A stretch of 64,000 nucleotides of DNA from positions 34,331,001-34,395,000 of the forward strand of contig NC_091677.1 of assembly GCF_042453785.1 (NCBI RefSeq), read 5' to 3'. Made by a program: the position numbers and the translations under genes. The notes under the pieces were generated by a model. It ran no database searches and was not told the origin of the DNA. It was given only the letters and a program-made list of their open reading frames with translations. Shown here one piece after another: positions 23,823 to 36,400 of the stretch (position 1 is its first letter; each line of letters starts with the position of its first letter). The stretch comes from Malus domestica. Taxonomy: Eukaryota; Streptophyta; Magnoliopsida; Rosales; Rosaceae.

Positions 23823-26800
23823 TCATTCAGAATCAGAATCTGGATCCACAATATCAGGAAATGAATCCGCATCTGAATCATTACCCAGTTCATATGCAAT
23901 TCCCTTGCCCTTCTCAGGATTTGAAGTAGACGCTGAATTCTTCTCTCTGCCAAGAAACCCATCACCTTTAGCCACCGGAACATCATGGGTTGTAACCGTA
24001 ATGCTACCTGCTTGATCAGATGGACCACTTCCAAGAGCAACCCTCCCAAAGACTTCTTCAGCAACTCTAGTTCCAGCCACTGAGGCAACTTTTGAAGACA
24101 GACCATTCTCAAGTTGCACTGCAAATTCTTGAAATTGGCAGGATTCAACCATATTTTCATCCCCATTGACTCTCATATCCACATCCTGAATGGATAATTT
24201 GAGCTCCTGTGCACTTCCTCCTAGAGTCTCTTTTCCAAATGAACCATCTACAACAAGTTTTTTATCCCGATGAACTGTTAGAGTTTTGGATGGCTCTCCC
24301 GCCTGCATAGTCTTGTCTAGGTCACTCATCGGTGCTTCTAATTGTTTACCAGTTGCAAGCCAGCTAGTATATAGGTCGTCACAATCTGAATCAGAAGCAT
24401 CATACACCATTCCCTGTATGTCACTTGAAAACGGAGTTTGGTGCTTTACACTACCAGAGTACATGTTTTCTGGGAGTTTGTGGCTAACTCCAACCGAGAA
24501 ACCTGCTAGTGGGAGTGCCCTGGGATGTACAAGGACCTCTAAGGTCAAAAGAGAATGAGCACAAAATCCAGCAACTTTGGTTCCAGTTTCTTGCTTGCCT
24601 GCACAAAACCACTTTCATGTGGTTACAGTAATTAAGGAAATACATGTACAAGAAATACAAAATTCATCTGTAGCCGTTTCACTCAGGCATATTGCATAAA
24701 AATATACTTTTCTAATTAAAGAAAAATTATTGAGATGGTTAATATCATTTCATATACATGTCTCTTCTTTTTCAGAGAGATGTCTCATGCTTTGTCATTG
24801 AGTTTTAATTTGTAGATTCAGAAAACAATGCCAGTCTCATACTCGGTAGTTTTCCCTTATGAGTAATCACGTGTTATTAAAGAGGTGTAATTCCTTCCTC
24901 GACATCAGTAATTAGTTGTAATAGATGCCTATTTGTTGTTGTTGATACATCCACGAGATAATCAAAATGAAAAAAGAGATTTCACTTATTCTTGAAGGAA
25001 TTACCTCTGCGGAAAAGATCAAGACCCTCAGCTAAATAAGGGGGGCGGACACCAGATGAAGAAAGTAACGATGCCAAAAGTGCACGTAGAGCAGCAAGCT
25101 GCAAATCACCCCAGATATCAACAGGTTCCTTCAGCTGGTAAATGTTTTTGTTATCACCAGCACGTCCCACTTTCATAGAATTTGTAGCTATGTCCATCAG
25201 AAGAAGACCAACATCTGATCGCCATCCTTCAGATTTCAACGCACCACCCTGTGCAAAAGACATAGAACCTCTTGTCACTCATTAGTAGTCCTTTGAGGTC
25301 AGAAAGAATGATCCACAAGCATTTGAAGTTTTACTTACACAAGTGGATCAGGAACATAAGAACTTTAAAAGACCACACCCTTGTTCTATTAAGACAGAAT
25401 AAAGACAAAATTTGACCACTTAAATATCTTTCATCACCAAAGAAAAAAAAAATGAACTCAACAAAATCAGCAAGGTGGGCGGATGATTATGTGGTTGCTA
25501 AAATCCAGAATTTTTTCTTTTTTGAAAGGAAACGAAAGAGTTTACAAAAGAGGAAAAGAAAACCACGTGGAAAAGATAACCACCTGGAGCTAGAAGAAAA
25601 TTAGCAAGGACCCCTACTGAAAACTAATTGAACAGAGGAAAAGCTAAACCGAATCAATTAACGGCTGCTAACAAATCCCTAAATATAGAAGAGAGATTGT
25701 ACTCTCTAAGCTCCACTGAAACCGAAGCCCAAAGGGCTGCCCAGTGTCTTACTCTATCCCAAAACTCCACTAAAATTCAGATATGAAGACTCCAAATTGA
25801 AATCTAGGATCCAGCAGTCAAGCATCTCTACTCTTCTACTTGTGCAAGAAGGACTTTACTATTTCTTACATTAATTATTGACAGAAACCTGATCCAAGAC
25901 CTTGGATTGACATAAATATCATACACAGATGCATTTGAATCAACATTCTATTCAAGGACATACAGAGTACACTCTCCCTCCACAAAAGGAAAAAAGAAAA
26001 AACAAGGACATGGACTACACATACCACAGTGACAAGGGCTTCTAATGCCTCAAGTGCAGCGATTTTCACAGGAATAGGAGATATCGTATGGCTCTTGGGG
26101 TTCCCCTCTCCCAAACTACTAGTCTTATGCCACTCAAGAGATCCACTTGAAGCTCCATGCTTCCTCTTTCTATGGCTAGATTGTGGTGTTGTTTGAAGCA
26201 ATGCTTCAGTAGAAGGCTTCGAGTTTCCACTAGAAGGTGCACCACCACTCTCATTCACAATGGGATTCAGATCAATCAAAGCATTGTTAGCAACTTCCCG
26301 TGCCAAGCTTAATGTCATACCTGATAAGCATATAGTTCCCAATTAACAAAACCAAAAAATGACTTACAGAAGAAGGGCACTAAATGGCAACCAAAATAAA
26401 GGGTATCAGGAGAAAGCTTTATGCAGATTCCCTAAACAATAGCTGTCATAAATAAATGAGGATCATGGACTGAAGCATCACAAGACCATGGCAATATATC
26501 AGAAGTAAAGGAACATAGTGGAAGGGTGGTTACTTACTAAATTTGACTTTTTAATGCAAATTCAGGATAGAAGTAGCCATCTCCCCACACAAGATAGCTA
26601 ATAAGATCAATGCGTATACTTTATTTCTAGGATTTCTCAAAGGAATGACTTTGTTTAGTAATATGGCTATGCATATTAGTTCCTTTCTAGAGGGATTAGG
26701 CTTTCTGGATTGGTCAACATATCTTGCTCCATCCCCGTCTTTGTAATGTGACATTAGTATTTAACAGGAAGGTTTCTATGCAGCAGGACGAAAACTAGAT

Positions 26801-27386
26801 TAAAATATATTTTCTGAAATTACTACATACCAAAACCCATGGATATCAGCAAAATCCTTGTGATTGAGTAGACCTTTATCCTTAATTCTGGCAATGCACA
26901 TCTCTTTAAGTACACTGAAAGAAGATGCACTAAATAAGCAGCATGTGGTAAAAGTTGACTGCAAGGAAGACAACAAGATTACCAGAAAGTTAGCATTCTC
27001 ACTATTCAAGAGCTAGGAAACAAACTAAAGAAGGAAATATCTTTAAGACGTTTAATAGCTGAGAGAAATAGAGCCTAAAAGAAACATCTCTAGCAGTCCT
27101 AAGTTCAGGACTCGGCATATTGAACTCACATTATAGTTGGGATATCAAGTAAGCATCCCCCCGAATATCACAAGTTCAAGAATTAAGGTGTCACCTATTA
27201 CCCAAACGTTCTATTGAACAAAAACTTATGTTGTTCTAAGATATTCATTGACAAATGGCAAAGAAAGTAATACCACTAGAGAGACAATTTATATATTTCA
27301 AGCTTGTACATCACTAATTGTCAGCTCAAAGAAAAAACCATTTGTTCTCTCATTGTTTCCTTCCTTTTTTTTTTTTTTTTTTTTCT

Positions 27387-27434
<48 letters not shown>

Positions 27435-30400
27435 GGGGTTTATGCAATTAGACAAAAAATGAGAGTTAGATTATCTACACTTGCACAATATCGGGCAAAA
27501 GCCAACAATAGCAGGTCCCTGTTAACAAATTTCCAGGTTAGCATTCAACTATGTCGAAGTTAAAACCCATACCAAAAAATAACAATTAAATGTATAACTC
27601 AAATTATATCAGTAAGACACATCTGGTAAATAATAGAAGAAGATATTCTAGATTTACCTGCGCACGCCCTCTATAATAGCAGTGAGGAACTCTAAACCAT
27701 ACAGGTGCAGAAGTGGTAGTTCCGAACAAATAAACTCTTGCTGTGTGGCAGTCATAAAGGGCAGCAGAGAGTGTGGGAGGGAACCATCCACAATCAGCAC
27801 TCTCTCAATAAGGACAAATAAGGACCGAATAGGAACAGTCACCTATTATTATAAATATATTAGATACTTGAGGACTATCAAATTCATTTGCATTGTGCAT
27901 AAAACAAGGAAAGACAAGTGGAACCTAATATTATAGTGACACTCAGTTTATCTATTTTTCTTTTTTTCTCTTTTTCACAGAAACCCACCTGAACAGGGTA
28001 CGAAGTTGTTATCATTGTAGAGCAGCAAACCATCAGTGCAGAGATACTAGACATTGTCAAACGCTGAGAACTCTTTCTTCCCTTCGTCGAATCTTTTCCT
28101 GACACTTTATTTCCTCCCAACTGAGGAGGGGGATCTTTTCCTAGGGGAATCAATAATCTAATAATTTCATGGCGTTTCGTTTCTGCAATACAAGTTATTA
28201 TGAATATCAGTTATTTACCTTATCGCCAATATGAATACAAAAAAATATCATAATAGCATCATAACTGTACCTTCCTCAAACCCCTGGAAGACATCATTCA
28301 GGTGACCATTAATCAACAATAAAATCTTCTGAATCATTAAGGACCAGCTATCCTCATCCCCTCTTGACTTTGGTAGTACTGCCAGGCAATAAGCAAGTTT
28401 CTGAACGTTGAATACCAGACAGAAGTTATTGCAGATGCCAACTATTGTTCCAGAATATTAACACTACATTTTCCTCACATAATTTGGTTCAAACAAACAG
28501 GAGTTTACCTTCAGCATGTTATCACTTCCTTTTCCTGACAAAATTGTTGAAGCAATAACATCTTCAACCTGCATAAACGTACATTTAAAATTCATTAGCG
28601 GGCAAGGTCTAGTGCAGATGTGAGAAAGTCCTTTTCTAGTGTTTGTCCAACAAATAAGGGGTCTGGAGAGGAGAGGTTTAATGTTCTTGAGCGCTATTTC
28701 AAGCAACAAGAAAATCTTCTAAGTTTTTCATGTAAAGTGGATCAAATAAGGTTTACCTCTAAGGTATCGTTAACTAGGCTTAACATACCTATCGTATGAT
28801 GAATATACCTCTAGAACAATTCAAGAGGACATATATCTAGCCAACCATTATTAGGTTTCTATGCATTATCTACGATGAGATAGTATGACCCCCTACAATG
28901 ACGTACTCTCTGCAGTATTAACATCATTTTTCAGCTTCTAGCAGGCCACATCTCACAAAGAGAAGTTGTGTCTTTATCGCAAGGTGCAGTTGATAACGTT
29001 GTAACTTAATGTTGACAACTTAGAACTGAAATGCCCACACAATAAGAAATTAGATGATTGTCTGATCCAATTTGGTAAAATTGGCATTTGATTGCTATAA
29101 GAACAGGCAAACAAGTTTCAATAAATCGAATAATACAAATATACTTCATCCACCAAAAAGAAACTTATTTGATAATATTTACTGTACTTAGCTGTGTACA
29201 AATCCAGTAATGGAAGCTCTGTATGGAGGACGAGGAACTTACACTGTCATAATGACGACTGATGCTCAATGGAAAGAAAGATATAATTGTGCATAACAAT
29301 CGAACTGCTCCTTCCTGCATGTAATATGGAAACCATTTCATACATAACTAACATCAATAAAATAAAAAATAATAATATTGTCTTACTGAATTATATATTC
29401 TATTTTGGACAAATGTAATATATTCACAAGACTAAGTAAATGATACGGTTTAGCCTTACCATTGTTTAATTAGCATTACCTTAAGGTCCTTGCTACTTAT
29501 TCCCGGTTCTAGGTGGAACTCTTTTCCACTTATGTAAATTCGGACTATACACAGTAAAACTAAGAACATCGAGCTATTGAATGACTACAGCTTTAGCCAG
29601 CTTGGCCTCTTCAGGGTTTTATCTTAGAACATCCAAATTTGCAAAACATGGCCAAAGATGTTGCCTTACAACTGCCTTAAATTATGGTCTCTATTTTATA
29701 AGTAAATGCAAAAATTCATTCCAAAAAAAATCGACCAGAAAGAAAAAACGCTTCTTTCACAGTTATACAACATTGATTAGCAGCTTACCCAAACAACCTC
29801 TGAATGATCATCATTTAACAACTTCAAAACTGGTTGAATAATTTGCTGAACAAGTTTCCCGGCATGTGCAGTTCCATCCCTTTTTGCATTTAGAGATCCA
29901 CCCAACCTATAAAAAACAAAAGAAAATAGCTTCACACTTGAGGACTGGCACAGTACTAATTTATATGGCCTTCAATTACACTGGATAAGCAATAAGGAAT
30001 ATTAATTCCATTACAGAATTGCTGATGTAATTTATCAACATTAAATCTTAACTTGATATTATAAAGCAAGATAACAGATATAAGTACCAATGAAAATTTG
30101 AGGAAGTAATTCAGATATAATATACAACCTTGTGATGAGATCTGACATCGAGGCACAAGAGGCCACCTTCACAAATTGAGAAGTTGTTGTGGGCTGCTAA
30201 ATGAAACACAGAATAAGATTTAAGTTAAATATTACCTTAAGAGGGTGGAAGCGGGATAGTTCATATATAAATCAGTTTATTCACAACAAAACCAAAAGTT
30301 CAAGGGACAGAATCCACGACAGCATCTAAACCTATACAAATGCAGTCTGAGCTATATCAAAATTCCAAAAACAAATTGCAACAGAGGATCATGTGATCCG

Positions 30401-33400
30401 AAAGGACAACAACAACAACAACAACAAAGCCTTTTCCCACTAAGTGGGGTCGGCTATATGAATCCTAGAACGCCATTGCGCTCGGTTTTGTGTCATGTCC
30501 TCCGTTAGATCCAAGTACTCTAAGTCTTTTCTTAGAGTCTCTTCCAAAGTTTTCCTAGGTCTTCCTCTACCCCTTCGGCCCTGAACCTCTGTCCCATAGT
30601 CACATCTTCGAACCGGAGCGTCATTCGGCCTTCTTTGCACATGTCCAAATCACCGGAGCCGATTTTCTCTCATCTTTCCTACAATTTCGGCTACTCCTAC
30701 TTTACCTCGGATATCCTCATTCCCAATCTTATCCTTTCTCGTGTGCCCACACAACCCACGAAGCATCCTCATCTCCGCTACACCCATTTTGTGTACGTGT
30801 TGATGCTTCACCGCCCAACATTCTGTGCCATACAACATCGCTGGCCTTATTGCCGTCCTATAAAATTTTCCCTTGAGCTTCAGTGGCCTACGACGGTCTC
30901 ACAACACGCCGGATGCATTCTTACACTTCATCCATCCAGCTCGTATTCTATGGTTGAGATCTCCATCTAATTCTCCGTTCTCTTGCAAGATAGATCCTAG
31001 GTAGCGAAAACGGTCGCTTTTTGTGATCTTCGCTAGATTGCTCCGGTCATTAGTGTGGATAAGTATATAAATGGATAGAGATAGGAAAGCAAACACAAGA
31101 TGTACGTGGTTCACCTAGATTGGCTACGTCCACGGAATAGAAGAGTTCTCATTAATTGTGAAGGGTTTACACAAGTACATAGGTTCAAGCTCTCCTTTAG
31201 TGAGTACAAGTGAATGATTTAGTACAAATGACATTAGGAAATATTGTGAGAGAATGATCTCGTAATCACGAAACTTCTAAGTATCGGAGTGTGGTGTCGT
31301 CTTGACTTGCCTTATCTGTCTCATAGGTAGATGTGGCATCTTCTCTGGAAGTACTCTTCCTCCATCCAGGGGTGGTATCTTTAACTGGTGGAGATGCACA
31401 AGGTAATGTATCAATTTCACTTGAAGCTTACTTGTAGTTTCAGGCTTGGTCAAGCGCGATACAAACCATGTAGTAGGAGTCCTCCAAGTCGCCGAGCTAG
31501 GGGGTCTGCTGAAAGAGGTGACAGACAAGGTAAGCAATCAGAGCTCCGACTGATTGTTCACCTTCTCCCCATCTTGCAGCAGCATGAAGGATAAAGAGAA
31601 GAAAAATGAGAAGAGATGATATGAGATACTTTTGCTTTTGAAGAAGTAACTTTCCACAGGCTTATTCTTGAACTGAGCTGGAGGGTTTTCTGGTTTCCTC
31701 CAGAGTATAAGGCCGGCTGAAGAATTTGAGGGTCAAAACAAGTCCATCAAATCTAGAGTACGTTCCATCCTGCTGATATGGGATACTTTTGCTTTTGACA
31801 GAGTAATGGATGTATCGGCACGTGTGCTGTTACGCTTGTCTCCACATGCTTCCTTGTATCCTTCGCACTTGCCCTATCTGTTCCTCAAGCAGATGCGGAA
31901 TCTTCCCTGGAAACATAAGATGTTGAAGATGAGTACTCGAGAGCAATGCCAGGTAAGTAATCAGGTAAGGGGTTCCAGGCAGTCAGTTCCTGGCTGGAAG
32001 CTTGATTCCAAGTGCTGACTGATTGCTCTCTTTCTCCTTGTCTTGCAGGTAAAAACAAGGCCAAAGGAAAGACAGGGAAAAAGCATGATATGGGATACTC
32101 TTGCTTTTAACCCTGATGATATGAGATATTCTTGCTCTAGTATAGCTTGTTTGCAGAGGTATTATCGGGGGGAAAGAAAGCTGAATATTTCGAAAGGCTT
32201 CGTTGGGAGTGCCCTCTCAGATATGATGAAGGGTTGAGCATTTTTGCAGGTCTGCCTGTCCGTTGGGGATGGAGGTCGACATATATAGGAGTCTCCCTAA
32301 CAAGTAGTAATGCTATTCCTTTACCCTGCTTGGTCATAGCACGGTAGTGGGAGCTGCCAGTTTCACATGTTTTAACTCTGTCAGAGCACTTTGAAAAAGT
32401 GGTCTGTGGTATCTGGCTCTCGAGATTCGGAGAACGATGCCTCTTCGATTTTTGAGAAAGCAATCATGCTGGGGGTCTGGCTCTCGAGATTCGGAGAGCA
32501 GTGTCTCTTCGATTTTTGAGGAAGTAATCATGTTGGGAGTCTGGCTCTCGAGATTCGGAGGGCGGTGCCTCTTCGATTTTGGAGCAAGCAATCTTGTTGG
32601 GAGTGTTGTCTCGAATGTGAGTAAAGGTTGGGCATGTTTGCTAGTCTACCTTGTCACGAAGCACAAAGGTTGACACACAGGGACTTTCCAATTATCCAGC
32701 AATGGTACTGTTCCTTTACCCTCTCTTCGATTTTGAGAAAGTAGTCATGTTGGGAGTCTGGCTCTCGAGATTCGGAGGACGGTGCCTCTTCTATTTTGGA
32801 GCAAGCAATCTTGTTGGGAGTGTTTTCTCGAATGTGAGTAAAGGTTGGGCATGTTTGCTAGTCTACCTTGCCACGAAGCACAGAGGTTGACAAACAGGGA
32901 CTTTCCAATTATCCAGCAGTGGTACTGTTCCTTTACCCTTGTGGGTAATAATATGGTAGCTAGACCTTCAAAATTTATGTGTCTAAACTTTGTTAGTGTT
33001 GTTTCTTTGCTATTCTTTTACCTTTCTTGGTCAGAGCGATGTAGTGGGAGCTGCAAGCTTCACGTGCTCAACTTTGGCAGAGAACTTTGGCAAAGTTATC
33101 TGTGGTACCCATGAGCTATTGTTGCGTGTGGGAAGTGGGTGATTGAACAGTAAGATTCATGTGCTTTCTACTTCACCAGAAGTCTTCGACAGAATGCCCA
33201 TAATTTCTGCAAAGCTGAGTGTGCGTGTGACAGGTGCTGACAAGGCTAGAAAAGTAGGTGCCGCTTCGATTTCTGAGATCGGCCCTCGTGGTCTCTGAGC
33301 AGCCCAGCTTTTGAGAAAGCGAGCGCCTTTTCGATTGATTCGGAGAACGATGCCTCATCGATTTTTGAGAAAGCAATCATGCTGGGGGTCTGGCTCTCGA

Positions 33401-36400
33401 AGATTCGGGGAGCAGTGTCTCTTCGATTTTTGAGAAAGTAATCATGTTGGGAGTCTGGCTCTCGAGATTCGGAGGGCGGTGCCTCTTCGATTTTGGAGCA
33501 AGCAATCTTGTTGAGAGTGTTTTCTCGAATGTGAGTAAAGGTTGGGCATGTTTGCTAGTCTACCTTGCCACGAAGCACAGAGGTTGACACACAGAGACTT
33601 TCCAATTATCCAGCAATGGTACTGTTCCTTTACCCTCTCTTCGATTTTTAAGAAAGTAGTCATGTTGGAAGTCTGGCTCTCGAGATTAGGAGGACGGTGC
33701 CTCTTCGATTTTGGAGCAAGCAATCTTATTGGGAGTGTTTTCTCGAATATGAGTAAAGGTTGGGCATGTTTGCTAGTCTACCTTGCCACGAAGCACAGAG
33801 GTTGACACACAGGGACTTTCCAATTATCCAGCAGTGGTACTGTTCCTTTACCCTTGTGGGTAATAATATGGTAGCTAGACCTTCAAAATTTATGGGTCTA
33901 AACTTTGTTAGTGCTGTTTCTTTGCTATTCTTTTACCCTTCTTGGTCAGAGCGATGTAGTGGGAGCTGCAAGCTTCACGTGCTCAACTTTGGCAGAGAAC
34001 TTTGGCAAAGTTTTCTGTGGTACCCATGAGCTATTGTTGCGTGTGGGAAGTGGGTGATTGAACAGTAAGATTCATGTGTTTTCTACTTCCCCAGAAGTCT
34101 TCGACAGAATGCCCATAATTTCCGCAAAGCTGAGTGTGCGTGTGACAGGTGCTGACAAGGCTGGAAAAGTAGGTGCCTCTTCGATTTCTGAGATCGGCCC
34201 TCGTGGTCTCTGAGGAGCCCAGCTTTTGAGAAAGCGAGCGCCTCTTCGATTTCTGAGATCAGCCTTCGAGGTCTTTGAGCAGCCCAACTTTTGAGAAAGC
34301 AAACGCCTCTTCGATTTCTGAGATCAACCCTCGTGATCTCTAAGCAGCCCAGCTTTTGAGAAAGCAAACGCCTCTTCGATTTCTGAGCAGGCGCCTCTTC
34401 GATTTCTGAAGCTCCGTCGAGTGCAGATTTTTATAGGGGCTGACATTAAGTTCCAAAGCACACTTGAATCTCCACCAGTAGAAGCTTCATTCTTGCACTT
34501 CTAAGATCTTGATTTGTCCGACCTCTTCTCTCTTCAACACCTTTGAAAATGTCTGGCCCCTCCGACCGTCGTTTTGACTTGAACCTTGTTGAAGAGGCAG
34601 CCCCGCCTTCTCCAGACAACATATGGCGCCCATCCTTCGTCTCCCCTACTGGTCCTCTTACCGTTGGGGATTCCGTGATGAAGAATGATATGACCGCTGC
34701 GGTGGTGGCCAGGAACCTTCTCACTCCCAAAGATAACAGACTACTTTCCAAACGGTCTGATGAGTTAGCTGTTAAGGATTCGCTGGCTCTCAGTGTTCAG
34801 TGTGCAGGTTCTGTGTCTAATATGGCCCAACGCCTATTTGCTCGAACCCGCCAAGTTGAATCATTGGCGGCTGAAGTGATGAGTCTCAAACAGGAGATTA
34901 GAGGGCTCAAGCATGAGAATAAACAGTTGCACCGGCTCGCACATGACTATGCTACAAACATGAAGAGGAAGCTTGACCAGATGAAGGAAACTGATGGTCA
35001 GGTTTTACTTGATCATCAGAGATTTGTGGGTTTGTTCCAAAGGCATTTATTGCCTTCGTCTTCTGGGGCTGTACCGCGTAATGAAGCTCCAAATGATCAA
35101 CCTCTGATGCCTCCTCCTTCTAGGGTTCTGTCCAGTACTGAGGCTCCAAATGATCCCCCTCCGGTGCCTTCTCTTTCTGGGGCTCTACCGACTGCTGAGA
35201 CTTCTCCTAAGCAACCTTTGTGAAGGCTCCCTCTTGTGTGTTTATTTTGACTCATGTATATGTACATATTTGTAGCTTATCGGGGATATCAATAAATAAG
35301 CTTTCCTTCATTTCAACGTATTGTGTTAGATACACCAAAGCCTTCTTCGCTAAGTTCTTTGAATTTTCTTTTGTTGAAGCTTGTATGTTGAAGCTTTCTG
35401 AGTGGAGCATGTAGGTTGGGTAGTGTTCCCTTAATTTTCCGAGTGAGGAAAACTTCTCGGTTGGAGACTTGGAAAATCCAAGTCACTGAGTGGGATCGGC
35501 TATATGAATCTTAGAACGCCATTGTGCTCGATCCTGTGTCATGTCCTTCGTTAGATCCAAGTACTCTAAGTCTTTTCTTAGAGTCTCTTCCAAAGTTTTC
35601 CTAGGTCTTCCTCTACCCCTTCGGCCCTGAACCTCTGTCCCATAGTCGCATCTTCTAATCGGAGCGTCAATAGGCCTTCTTTGCACATGTCCAAACCACC
35701 GTAACCGATTTTCTCTCATCTTTCCTTCAATTTCGGCTACTCCTACTTTACCCCGGATATCCTCATTCCTAATCTTATCCGTTCTCGTGTGCCCACACAT
35801 CCAACGAAGCATCCTCATCTCCGCTACACCCATTTTATGTACGTGTTGATGTTTCACCGCCCAACATTCTGTGCCATACAGCATCGCCGGCCTTATTGCC
35901 GTCCTATAAAATTTTCCCTTGAGCTTCAGTGGCATACGGCGGTCACATAACACACCGGATGCACTCTTCCATTTCATCCATCCAGCTTGTATTCTATGGT
36001 TGAGATCTCCATCTAATTCTCCGTTCTTTTGCAAGATAGATCCTAGGTAACGAAAACGGTCGCTCTTTGGTATTTCTTGATCTCCGATCTTCACCCCTAA
36101 CTCGTTTTGGCCTCCATTTGCACTGAACTTGCACTCCATATATTCTGTCTTTGATCGGCTTAGGCGAAGACCTTTAGATTCCAACACTTCTCTCCAAAGG
36201 TTAAGCTTTGCATTTACCCCTTCCTGAGTTTCATCTATCAACACTATATCGTCTGCGAAAAGCATACACCAAGGAATATCATCTTGAATATGTCCTGTTA
36301 ACTCATCCATTACCAACGCAAAAAGGTAAGGACTTAAGGATGAGCCTTGATGTAATCCTACAGTTATGGGAAAGCTTTCGGTTTGTCCTTCATGAGTTCT

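Larger units (their letters stand above)
30406..35483 (-). mobile_element. Composite repeat with RTE LINE tail, right copy
   Basis: In the minus direction it ends with the same RTE 3' tail and TTG run as the left copy (30427-30406 as CAA on the plus strand). The portion 30406-32736 is nearly identical to 1-2333 in reverse, including the junction at about 31023. Beyond that are tandem repeats (32400-34410), a 226-codon ORF on the plus strand (34543-35223) with a polyadenylation-like AATAAA, and a junction at about 35484 with a separate RTE copy. Plus-strand intron-like pairs are visible: GGTAAGCAATCAG at about 31529 to CTTGCAG, and GGTAAGTAATCAG at about 31951 to CTTGCAG at about 32048. I found no target duplication. 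Confidence 0.7.

Noticed and set aside
30387..30400. Palindrome GGATCATGTGATCC next to the composite end
   Set aside because: Too short to mean much and absent at the left copy.
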